A stretch of 57,920 bases of DNA from Butyrivibrio sp. (GTDB taxonomy: Bacteria > Bacillota > Clostridia > Lachnospirales > Lachnospiraceae). The notes under the pieces are model-generated. The model was not told where the DNA came from, searched no databases, and saw only the letters and a list, made by a program, of their open reading frames with translations. How positions within the stretch are numbered: position 1 is the stretch's first letter; every line of letters begins with the position of its first letter. This document shows, one piece after another, positions 38,399 to 45,952 of this stretch. The translations under genes were made by a program, and so were the position numbers. The stretch covers positions 1-57,920 of the forward strand of contig SVFZ01000079.1 of NCBI GenBank assembly GCA_015056585.1. The letters run 5' to 3'.

Positions 38399-39553
38399 TT
38401 ACCAGATTCTGTAATTTCCGGACAAAGCCAAAAGTGCAAACATGTACAGGCAGTTGTCATAATATCTGCGCACGCCTTTCCTAAGGGGCTGATTCCAAAA
38501 CCATTCAACCCATTTTTTGGCAACTTCAAAGTCACTTCCCTTTTCCTCGGAATATGGCACAGCCAGAGCTCCCTGCGCAATAGTTGCCAAAAGACCTACC
38601 GGATGAAGTACACATCTTTCAACCGGTGTACCGTCTATTTTGTAGGTACATCTGGCTGCTTCAAGGTCGCTGCCAAAAAACTTCATCATTCTGATTGGAA
38701 CAGACAGCTGCCCCAGATCCTCTCCGTACCAGCTTGCATCAAGTCCGATATTTGCTGCTGTTCTGTAGGCATCACTGAAGAAGTCTCCAAAATATCCCCA
38801 TGGAAGCTTCTCATCATAGGGCGTACCGTCAAAATTAGCATATTCAGCACTAAGTCCCGTTACAGGATGACAGGCCTTTACAAGATACTCTCTGCTTGCT
38901 CTTGCTGCCTCCTTAAAGAAATCTCTGTCCTCTTCATTTGCCCAAAGAGCAAAGAGCTCATAAAAATGAGGCAGGTGATATGATGGATCGGTATGAGGAC
39001 TTCCCGGAACAAAAAGAATCTGATGATTATCCTTGTTCCACATGGTAGTACCTTCTCTGCCATTCTCGCCCTTGTGAAGACATGCCTTTAAGATTTCCCT
39101 AGCCTGCTCGGAATAGTTGAATATCCCCTCGCCGTCTCCCCACCTGTGAGAAGCAAAAAACAGTGCCATTGCATAAAATTCTTCTCCGTCAGGAGCCGGT
39201 CCGTAAGCGTTTTTAGTTCCGTCTGTCTGACATGACCATGCAAAATAGCCTTCATTTTCGCCCTCTTCCATGTACATATAAGTCTTGGACCACTTCCAGA
39301 TGCGGTCAAACTCTTCCTTCATATCAAGCTGAACACACATCATCATTCCATAGGACATACCTTCAGTTCTGGCATCATTATTGCCTGTATCTGTAAGATA
39401 TCCCATATCTTCACCCGCTTCGTGATAGATGCGCTCTTCTTCATCGTAGAAAAAAACCTGCACAGCTTCTTTTATCTTGTTTTCTATCTCAGCGTCGGTC
39501 TTTCCGATCTCTTTAAATATATTTCTGTATTTGCCGGACTCATATGCTCCCAT
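38399..39553 (-). CDS. Glycoside hydrolase family 8, probable reducing-end xylose-releasing exo-oligoxylanase
   Basis: 384 residues without a signal peptide, so cytoplasmic. The catalytic glutamate is in ARTEGMSYGMMM (Glu 64). Other GH8 features are the YFAWSCQTDG stretch and the PDGEEFYAMALFFA motif, which match the Rex subgroup rather than endoglucanases. Rex enzymes cut xylose from the reducing end of imported xylo-oligosaccharides. This suits a plant-fibre degrading lineage. AAGGAGGGG precedes the ATG. It is a single gene here, not in a xylan cluster. Confidence 0.88.
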   Translation of the reverse strand: MGAYESGKYRNIFKEIGKTDAEIENKIKEAVQVFFYDEEERIYHEAGEDMGYLTDTGNNDARTEGMSYGMMMCVQLDMKEEFDRIWKWSKTYMYMEEGENEGYFAWSCQTDGTKNAYGPAPDGEEFYAMALFFASHRWGDGEGIFNYSEQAREILKACLHKGENGREGTTMWNKDNHQILFVPGSPHTDPSYHLPHFYELFALWANEEDRDFFKEAARASREYLVKACHPVTGLSAEYANFDGTPYDEKLPWGYFGDFFSDAYRTAANIGLDASWYGEDLGQLSVPIRMMKFFGSDLEAARCTYKIDGTPVERCVLHPVGLLATIAQGALAVPYSEEKGSDFEVAKKWVEWFWNQPLRKGVRRYYDNCLYMFALLALSGNYRIW

Positions 39554-39680
39554 TTTGGAACCCCTCCTTATAATCTTGCATCAAATTAATCACGTATCTA
39601 TAATCGCATTGATCAAGTAATACAATCTGCTCTAATTTCGGCAAATTCTACGCACATAGTGCTTTTTCACATTTAATCGT

Positions 39681-39712
39681 AAAAAAAACCCGAAGGAAAT
39701 ATATCCCTCGGG
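39681..39712 (-). terminator. Terminator of the SulP transporter gene
   Basis: CCCGAGGGA pairs with the TCCTTCGGG region on the minus strand around ATATT, followed by eight T (39688-39681). It starts about 20 bases past the stop at 39733. Confidence 0.88.
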
Positions 39713-39732
39713 ATTGTATAAAATCAGGATTC

Positions 39733-41376
39733 TTATATTTCTGCAGCTCTTTTAAGCGCGTCATTAATATGAGGCTGGAAGTTCTCACGCCCCACAAGGT
39801 CTACGAAGCCATCTTTTTCCATGGTAGTCATAGGCTGTTCGTTTACATGGGAAAAGACAAGCTGAACATTGTTCTTCTTGCATCTGTCGTAAAGCTGCTC
39901 AAGTGAATGCATGGCAGTAGCATCAATTGCGGGAACACCACGCATACGGATTACAAGAGCACGTGTGAAATCCTTGAAGCTGATCTCCGCAATCTGCTCT
40001 GCATCTCCAAAGAACATAGGACCACTGATCTCATAAACTCTTACATGCTTGGGAATATCCTTAAGTCCGGGACCATCAGGATCATCTTCCGGATCATAGT
40101 ATTTCCAGCCGCGAACCCTTGATTCCTCGCTCATTCTCTTCATAAAGAGAACGCAGGCTGCCAGCATGCCTACTTCAATTGCAACTACAAGGTCAAATAC
40201 AACTGTAAGTACGAAAGTAGTCACAAGAACAATCATATCGCTCTTTGGAGCTGTCTTTAACAAGTGTATAAATGTCTTGTACTGGCACATGTTGTAAGCA
40301 ACCATGAAAAGAATTGCCGCAATGGTCGGCATTGGAATTAAAGCCGCATATGGCATAAGGATCACAAGAACAAGCACAAGGCATACAGAATGGATCATGC
40401 CTGCAATAGGAGTTCTTCCACCGTTCTTGATATTGGCAGCTGTACGTGCAATAGCCCCTGTTGCCGGAATTCCTCCAAAAAGAGCTGAACCGATATTACC
40501 TACGCCCTGAGCCACAAGCTCCATATTTGATCTGTGCTTTGAATCGATCATACTGTCTGCAACAACACAGGACAAAAGAGATTCGATAGCTGCAAGAATT
40601 GCAATCGTAAATCCGTCTCCTGCAACTTCCCTTAAGGTCTTAAGACTTAAAGCAGGAACTTTAAGAGAAGGAAGAGCTCCCTTTATCTCATAAAGGTCTC
40701 CTATAGTATTTACATTTAATCTCAGCAGCTTAACCATCAGTATTCCAACTATTACAGCGATCAAAGATCCGGGGATTTTGGCATTTATCTTGGGCCATAC
40801 AATCTGTATTGCAAGGCAGATCAGTCCTACAACCAAAGCCTGATAGTTAAAGGTTCCAATATTTTTGCCGATAGCTTCTACCTTTTCTAAGGTTTCAACC
40901 GTCGATGTTCCTGCCGGATATGTAAGGCCAAGGAAGTCCTTGATCTGTCCAATCGCAATAGTAATTGCGATACCTGCAGTAAATCCTGTTGTAATCGTAT
41001 ACGGGATGAATTTAATAAGGGAACCGAGTTTAAATATTCCCATAAGTACAAGAAGTACGCCTGCAAAGATCGTTGCCAGAGCAAGCCCTTCCATTCCCTT
41101 CGTTGCGACAATGCCTGCAACAATAGTTGCAAAAGCCGCTGTTGGGCCGGCTATCTGTACTCGGCTTCCTCCAAGAAATGAAATGATAAATCCCGCAACA
41201 ATTGCAGTGTAAAGACCTTCCTCAGGGCCAACTCCGGATGCCAGTGCAAGCGCGATGGAAAGAGGAAGTGCGATGATGGCAACAATGATACCAGAAACAA
41301 GATCCTGCGCAAACTGCTTGCCATCGTAGCCTTTAAGCGCAGTAAACAACATTGGTTTTAATTTTTCGTTTTCCAT
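39733..41376 (-). CDS. SulP-family anion transporter with STAS domain
   Basis: 547 residues. About twelve to fourteen membrane segments begin with the family hallmark around DLVSGIIVAIIALPLSIALA and include GPTAAFATIVAG. A cytoplasmic STAS domain (from about residue 430) has VRMRGVPAIDATAMHSLEQL. SulP proteins carry sulfate, bicarbonate or dicarboxylates; the substrate cannot be told. A 40-codon upstream extension was rejected because GGAGG lies just before the ATG ending at 41376. Confidence 0.92.
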   Translation of the reverse strand: MENEKLKPMLFTALKGYDGKQFAQDLVSGIIVAIIALPLSIALALASGVGPEEGLYTAIVAGFIISFLGGSRVQIAGPTAAFATIVAGIVATKGMEGLALATIFAGVLLVLMGIFKLGSLIKFIPYTITTGFTAGIAITIAIGQIKDFLGLTYPAGTSTVETLEKVEAIGKNIGTFNYQALVVGLICLAIQIVWPKINAKIPGSLIAVIVGILMVKLLRLNVNTIGDLYEIKGALPSLKVPALSLKTLREVAGDGFTIAILAAIESLLSCVVADSMIDSKHRSNMELVAQGVGNIGSALFGGIPATGAIARTAANIKNGGRTPIAGMIHSVCLVLVLVILMPYAALIPMPTIAAILFMVAYNMCQYKTFIHLLKTAPKSDMIVLVTTFVLTVVFDLVVAIEVGMLAACVLFMKRMSEESRVRGWKYYDPEDDPDGPGLKDIPKHVRVYEISGPMFFGDAEQIAEISFKDFTRALVIRMRGVPAIDATAMHSLEQLYDRCKKNNVQLVFSHVNEQPMTTMEKDGFVDLVGRENFQPHINDALKRAAEI

Positions 41377-41553
41377 AATATCCTCCACAAAAATGCCAAA
41401 CGTATTATACGTTTTATTGACAAACAGGTCAATTATATTCTTACAAAACCCTGATACTAAGTGCACATTTCTGCTTGAGCGGAAACTTTTTATCATAATA
41501 ATATGAAAAAAAATTCTACTTTTTATTTACAAGTAAGAAATTTTAGTTCATAA

Positions 41554-41579
41554 TTACATAAATGCATTTTTTTATGTAA
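41554..41579 (+). promoter_or_regulatory. Hairpin abutting the RBS of the orphan peptide gene
   Basis: TTACATAAA pairs with TTTATGTAA over 9 bases around an 8-base loop. The right arm ends at the start of the GGAGGG ribosome-binding site, so folding could affect translation of the peptide. Confidence 0.5.
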
Positions 41580-41593
41580 GGAGGGATATTTAT

Positions 41594-41707
41594 ATGAAGA
41601 AGGAATGGATTGAACCTGAAATCGAGATGCTTGAGCTTGAGGATACTGAGTCTGTTTTAGACAAGTTTGTTCCCGGACCGGCTCTTTTATCAATTCAGTT
41701 CTCATAA
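41594..41707 (+). CDS. Orphan 37-residue acidic peptide, possible modified-peptide (RiPP) precursor
   Basis: The sequence begins MKKEWIEPEIEMLELEDTES and ends in a hydrophobic tail (FVPGPALLSIQFS). A strong RBS (AAGGAGGG) at good spacing and a terminator 40 bases downstream show it is a real transcription unit. The KKxWxxPEIExLxLxxT layout resembles leader peptides of lasso-type and other RiPPs (YxxP motif and a threonine near the leader end). There is no Gly-to-Asp/Glu ring pattern for a lasso core, no cysteine, and no modifying enzyme next to it. It could be matured by enzymes elsewhere, be a signalling peptide, or be a stand-alone small protein. Confidence 0.7.
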   Translation: MKKEWIEPEIEMLELEDTESVLDKFVPGPALLSIQFS

Positions 41708-41746
41708 TTGATTTGATTTAGTTGAAGATTTAGCTTATTATGAAAA

Positions 41747-41810
41747 GCCCTGCCATTTTGATATTAACCCGAAGTTTCGGATATGTCTCAAAGTGACAGG
41801 GCCTTTTTTT
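41747..41810 (+). terminator. Terminator of the orphan peptide gene
   Basis: GCCCTGCCATTTTGA (41747-41761) pairs with TCAAAGTGACAGGGC (41788-41802) with small irregularities. An inner CCGAA/TTCGG hairpin sits in the loop and a T7 tract follows. It points in the direction of the peptide gene. Confidence 0.82.
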
Positions 41811-41832
41811 CGTATTTATTATTTCTTTTGTC

Positions 41833-42597
41833 TTATGCAAACAGTGCTATGTTTCGCTGTTCGTTATCTTCCATCTTCTGCTTCTGCATAGCAGTCTGAT
41901 AAACATCCAGAGCCTGCTTTGTTCTTAGCTGCTGATATGCTTCTACCGCTCTGTCTTCTTCCTTGTCCATCTGATAACCGTCAAGTTCAAGTGCAGCATG
42001 TGAATTGTATGTAAGCGCATGCTCTATTCCATTAGTTTGCGCACCTGCCGCTGATCTCTGTGAGCTTACTTTTTCAAGAGCACTATCTATCTTGCTCATA
42101 TCAAAGTCGCCGGTAACATCATAGTCTTCAATGCCCAAGGCAGAAGTCATTGAATTATGAGTAGAAACATTTGCTGTAGATCCGTTTGAATCGGCAGCTA
42201 CCGTCAATTCACCTTCATTATCAAGAAGACTCTTTTCATTAAACGTGGTGTTCTTTGCAATGTCATTAATGCCTTCTTTATACTGATCTACCTGGCTCTG
42301 AATAGATTCTTTATCCTCATCTGAAAGAGTTCCGTTGATCGCTTTGATAGACAATTCCTTAATCTTCTGAAGATAATCCTGAATACCTTCCAAAGCTCCG
42401 TCTTCTACATTTAAAGCTGACTTAGCTGAAGTTAAATTCTCACTTCCTGCATTAAGTCCGTTTTCCTGAGCCTTTGTCTTTTCCTGGATAGCAAGTCCCG
42501 CTGCATCTTCAGATGCTTTATTGATTGTGCCTCCACTTGCAATTGTTCCATATGCTGAATATGCGGAATATCCGCCGACAGATGTTATGCTGCTCAT
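41833..42597 (-). CDS. Atypical flagellin
   Basis: 254 residues. The central N-terminal flagellin part is clear: INKASEDAAGLAIQEK, ALNVEDGALEGIQDYLQKIK, and NTTFNEKSLLD. The C-terminal half has SKIDSALEKVSSQRSAAGAQ and NGIEHAL. However, the usual first residues (VVNxNxxAxNAxRxL) are replaced by a Ser/Tyr/Gly-rich start, and the usual C-terminal QAxxxMLAQANQ tail is replaced by an unrelated Gln/Lys-rich helix. It may be a minor filament protein or secreted variant. An ATG further upstream was rejected because AAGGAGG precedes the ATG ending at 42597. The leader carries many CsrA-like sites. Confidence 0.85.
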   Translation of the reverse strand: MSSITSVGGYSAYSAYGTIASGGTINKASEDAAGLAIQEKTKAQENGLNAGSENLTSAKSALNVEDGALEGIQDYLQKIKELSIKAINGTLSDEDKESIQSQVDQYKEGINDIAKNTTFNEKSLLDNEGELTVAADSNGSTANVSTHNSMTSALGIEDYDVTGDFDMSKIDSALEKVSSQRSAAGAQTNGIEHALTYNSHAALELDGYQMDKEEDRAVEAYQQLRTKQALDVYQTAMQKQKMEDNEQRNIALFA

Positions 42598-42739
42598 ATT
42601 TGCCTCCTTACACTGTAAACGTGCATCCTTGCAAAGCTTCCCTGCCGATTTCGTCGCATCCCTGCATAGCTTCCCTGCAAATATAAACCACATCCTTGTG
42701 TTTTTCTTGCCCTCATATTAGCATCCAAGCTTTGGAAAT
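42598..42739 (-). promoter_or_regulatory. Flagellin mRNA leader with an array of CsrA-like binding sites
   Basis: Read on the minus strand the leader holds ACACAAGGAUGUG (42701-42689, a CACA-AGGA-UGUG hairpin), GCAGGGAAGC, UGCAGGGAUGC, GCAGGGAAGC and UGCAAGGAUGCA (a TGCA-AGGA-TGCA hairpin), then the Shine-Dalgarno AAGGAGG. The hairpin-borne AGGA sites closely match the CsrA consensus RUACARGGAUGU. Two copies of a 23-bp direct repeat (42623-42645 and 42656-42678, 21/23 identical) carry four of the sites. CsrA control of flagellin translation is established in Bacillus subtilis (hag). Confidence 0.75.
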
Positions 42740-42744
42740 ATTAT

Positions 42745-42797
42745 AAAAAAAGAATTAAAATAAGGCCGAAACGAACCTTTATTTCAATTCTTTTTTT
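42745..42797. terminator. Bidirectional hairpin upstream of flagellin
   Basis: The arms 42745-42765 and 42776-42797 pair with few mismatches and have seven A/T at each end, forming a terminator in both directions. On the minus strand TATAAT (42745-42740) directly follows and may be the flagellin -10 box. Confidence 0.7.
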
Positions 42798-42889
42798 CTT
42801 TCTGACAACAAAAATGCATTTTAATAAATATACATATTTTTTCCCCAAATTGTTCACTTTTTGAACACATTTTAGGTTTAACATTTAAA

Positions 42890-43000
42890 TCAAGTTAGTG
42901 ATGCAGCTCGGCTCACGATTCAATCGTGGCCAAATCACTATCTCCCCCTCATAAGAAAATCGCAGGCACTCACGTCCCCCCGTGGGTGTTTTTGCGTTAT
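42890..43000. other. Structured intergenic element of unknown function
   Basis: TAGTGAT (42896-42902) pairs with ATCACTA (42934-42940), enclosing CACGAT/ATCGTG (42914-42928). About 25 bases on, CACTCACG/CGTGGGTG (42967-42988) forms another hairpin closed by CGCA/TGCG and followed on the plus strand by a T-run. On the minus strand it contains GGGGGGA and GGGGGA. It may be a small RNA in either direction; no known riboswitch pattern was recognised. Confidence 0.5.
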
Positions 43001-43025
43001 AAAAAAAATTTTTAAAAAAAAATTT

Positions 43026-43502
43026 TTACTCCCCTGTCTCAAATGAATTCATTGAATCTATAAGTGTATCGCTATATTTCCCATACATTTGTATAAGTTC
43101 CATTGTTTCTTCTACTGACAGATTCTCACTGACATATTTCATGATAGCCTCTTTGTCTCCGCTGTTTACATATCCCATGACTTCTGTGACTGTCTCAGCG
43201 TCCATGTGGTTCTCGATTATTCCGGCAACCACCTCTTTATCTTCATCGGTCATGGACTCCAAAACTTTTTTAATCTCTTTATTATCACCCGCTATCATCT
43301 CTGGATCTGCCAGGATCATTTCAACAGTTTTTTCGGCAGCAACATGTGAGACTTTCTTTTTCATAAGAGGCAGAGCAAAATTTATGAACAATAAAATAAC
43401 TACTCCCAGAACAACAATAGAGAACATAAGTCGCCCAAATCCTGTATTTTTGTTCTGTTTTGTAGAAATATTATTAACATTTTTACGATTGTTTTTTGAC
43501 AT
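43026..43502 (-). CDS. Single-pass membrane protein of unknown function
   Basis: 158 residues. A basic, Asn/Lys-rich N-terminus precedes one membrane helix (about residues 24-46). A mostly helical, acidic external or cytoplasmic part of about 110 residues follows (repeated ExxxxI/V patterns such as ETVTEVMGYVNSGDKEAIMKY). No family was recognised. AGGAG lies 12 bases before the ATG ending at 43502. It is a single gene, between two structured intergenic stretches. Confidence 0.75.
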   Translation of the reverse strand: MSKNNRKNVNNISTKQNKNTGFGRLMFSIVVLGVVILLFINFALPLMKKKVSHVAAEKTVEMILADPEMIAGDNKEIKKVLESMTDEDKEVVAGIIENHMDAETVTEVMGYVNSGDKEAIMKYVSENLSVEETMELIQMYGKYSDTLIDSMNSFETGE

Positions 43503-43597
43503 TTTTTCTACTTCTCCTAACATTTTTTAAAAATACGTTATATTTCTTTTAGAGTTCAGTCACAATTTGTCTATATGTTGACGGTATTATAAACCTA

Positions 43598-43675
43598 TCA
43601 GAAGGATACACCTTCTGAACCCCCAACAATACTTTTTTTCATACACGGGTTGTCTGGTTCCCCACTAGGCAACCC
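43598..43675. other. Two hairpins in the promoter region of the single-pass membrane protein gene
   Basis: TCAGAAGG/CCTTCTGA (43598-43618) and GGGTTG...CAACCC (43647-43675) are separated by a C-rich then T-rich stretch. On the minus strand TATAAT (43591-43586) follows the first hairpin closely. They may be operator-like or belong to a small RNA. Confidence 0.4.
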
Positions 43676-43690
43676 CTCCTCCCAAAATCA

Positions 43691-43715
43691 AACCGCCTTT
43701 ACTTTGAAGGCGGTT
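43691..43715. terminator. Terminator of the EAL protein gene
   Basis: AACCGCCTT pairs with AAGGCGGTT around TACTTTG, 5-30 bases past the stop codon at 43720 in its reading direction. T-rich sequence lies on both sides. Confidence 0.75.
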
Positions 43716-43719
43716 ATTT

Positions 43720-45750
43720 TTATTTCCTTTCAGCATACTTTATAAAATCGTCTATTGCAACAGGCTTTGAAAAATAGTAGCCTTGGAAAAGATCACAGCC
43801 CATTCCGGTAAGAAGTTCCAGCTGATCTTTGCTTTCCACTCCCTCCGCTATTACAACCATATCCAGCTTCTGTGCCATATTTATTATATGTTCAAGTATT
43901 ATGTCAGCTCTTTTCTTATCTCCGGTATTTGATAAAAACTTCATATCAATCTTAAGCACATCCACCTGAAAATCCTTAAGCAGATTTAGAGATGAATATC
44001 CGGAGCCAAAATCATCCATTTCAACGATGAATCCTTTTTTGCGCAAGTTTTCCATCTGCTCAATGACTCTTCCCACATTGGAAGCCACAGCAGTTTCTGT
44101 AATCTCAAGATTAAGCTTTTTAGGCGAAATATCATATTTTTCTACGAGTTCCGTAAATACAACCTCAATATCAAGAAACTGAAGATCCTTGGGAGAAATA
44201 TTTACTGATATTCTGTATTTTTCTTTATCAGTGCCTTTCCAAAGGCTTAGCTGTCTTGCAGCCAGTTCCCATACGTAACTGTCCAGCTTATAAATTAAAT
44301 TGGCATTTTCCAAAACACCGATAAACATTCCCGGCGGTATAATACCTTTCGTGGGATGTATCCATCTCGCAAGAGCTTCTCCGGATATCACGGAGCCGTC
44401 TCTTTCAACTTGGGGCTGCAAAAAAATATGAAACTCTCCGTTCTTTATTGCCATATTAAAGCTGTTTATGATCTCATTCTCACGAAGAGTCGTATTCATC
44501 ATCTCCTGGTTGTAATAGGCAATGGTGAACTCTTTGCTGTCGGATATCGTTTCCATGGCCATTCGGGCCTTATCCAGCATCTCATATATTTTCTCATGAC
44601 GATTCTCTATCTCATAAATTCCCAGTTGGAACTGAAGTCTGTATATACTGTTGTCAAGAAGGCTTGCAACTTCATGGATTCCATCAATAAAGCGCTGCCG
44701 GTCAAAATCTTTTTTTCTCATAAGAAGAACAAATTCATCAGAGTGCGTTCTGGCGAAAATGTCACCCTCCCGACACCATGAGTCCAATGAGCTTGCAATA
44801 TAGCGCAAAATCTCATCCCCCTTATCCATTCCAAAGAGCTGGTTAAGGAGCTTGAATTTCTTGATATTGGAGCAGATGATATAGTATTTCTCGTCGGGAT
44901 TATTAATTAGAACAGCTCTGGCAGCTTTGCTAAAGCCCTCTTCATTATAGATTCCTGTAAGCGAATCATGAGTCTGCCTGAATCTTGCACCTCCGGTGTT
45001 TAAAGCTTCATCGGTTATATCCCAGACAGCAAGGCATGAACCTATGATTTCATTCTTGAATGTGTCAATTGCCGGCATTAAATGAAGCTCATACAGGCTC
45101 TCTTTTCCATCATGGTTAAAGAACTGACTCCATACGTTATTGGATCTGAACATATTGCTCTCCACCAGCCATGCATTAAGAAAATCCTGCATCTTGTTCA
45201 GTTCATTGGCTATATGGAACATCTTGAAAGCTTTTTTGTTTGTGTAAATGCAGTTCCCATCGCCGTCAAGGCAGATAATCCCTATCTCGGAATCTAAAAG
45301 TGCCTGGGAAATAATGTTGTCACTGATTGTTTTATTCCCCACGATGCTGACATATAGTGCCTCTTCATTGCTGTCAATACACGCAATGAGATCGTCTTCA
45401 CTTTCGTCTTCTTTTCTTTTGCCAAAAGAAACCAATTCTATAGCATAGGAATTACTTCTGACTCCTTCTAAGCTAACCGGTGCCGGTATGGAAATCACAT
45501 GACATTCCACTCCATCACGGATTTCAGTTTTTTCCTGTACCCTGTTTCTGACAACTGCCTGATAGCTTGTGCAATCACTGCACCTCTCACATTTGCCCCA
45601 ATAGGTATAGCAGAGATCCCTTACTGTTTTATCCTGATCCTGCGCAGTATCGATGACATGGCATAATCCGGGTTCGACTATTCTCACCACGTCATACATA
45701 CCCTGCATTTTATTAACATATTCTTTTAGTTTCTGAACACTGATAGCCAT
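43720..45750 (-). CDS. GGDEF-EAL protein, likely c-di-GMP phosphodiesterase
   Basis: 676 residues. An N-terminal region has a Cys cluster (CYTYWGKCERCSDC), which may bind a metal. A PAS-like segment (about 150-265) follows, then a GGDEF domain with the signature degraded to HSDEF, so no cyclase activity is expected. The C-terminal EAL domain is complete: GEALARW, SVNIS, LEITE, EMDDFGSGYSS, LKIDMKF, AEGVE and QGYYFSKP. It probably hydrolyses c-di-GMP, with the GGDEF part possibly binding GTP. It starts at the ATG ending at 45750; a TTG eight codons earlier is an alternative. Confidence 0.9.
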   Translation of the reverse strand: MAISVQKLKEYVNKMQGMYDVVRIVEPGLCHVIDTAQDQDKTVRDLCYTYWGKCERCSDCTSYQAVVRNRVQEKTEIRDGVECHVISIPAPVSLEGVRSNSYAIELVSFGKRKEDESEDDLIACIDSNEEALYVSIVGNKTISDNIISQALLDSEIGIICLDGDGNCIYTNKKAFKMFHIANELNKMQDFLNAWLVESNMFRSNNVWSQFFNHDGKESLYELHLMPAIDTFKNEIIGSCLAVWDITDEALNTGGARFRQTHDSLTGIYNEEGFSKAARAVLINNPDEKYYIICSNIKKFKLLNQLFGMDKGDEILRYIASSLDSWCREGDIFARTHSDEFVLLMRKKDFDRQRFIDGIHEVASLLDNSIYRLQFQLGIYEIENRHEKIYEMLDKARMAMETISDSKEFTIAYYNQEMMNTTLRENEIINSFNMAIKNGEFHIFLQPQVERDGSVISGEALARWIHPTKGIIPPGMFIGVLENANLIYKLDSYVWELAARQLSLWKGTDKEKYRISVNISPKDLQFLDIEVVFTELVEKYDISPKKLNLEITETAVASNVGRVIEQMENLRKKGFIVEMDDFGSGYSSLNLLKDFQVDVLKIDMKFLSNTGDKKRADIILEHIINMAQKLDMVVIAEGVESKDQLELLTGMGCDLFQGYYFSKPVAIDDFIKYAERK

Positions 45751-45952
45751 ATTGACACCTGAGAAAAGCTTCAAAACGCATTATCGAAAAAAAGACAATA
45801 AATTACCTAATAACATTGTAATACTTATATGCTGACCATAATTGAAAGTTTTTATAAACTTTTGCTTTCATCTTTTCTCCAAATTATTAACTGCTATGTT
45901 ATAATTTTTAGTATATTTATGTATGCTGCAATGCGGCGGAATGGAGAACGGT

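Noticed and set aside
41594-41707. Lasso peptide precursor
   Set aside because: The leader-like motif is present, but there is no Gly...Asp/Glu ring pattern in the tail and no B, C or E genes nearby. It was kept only as a possible RiPP or signal peptide.
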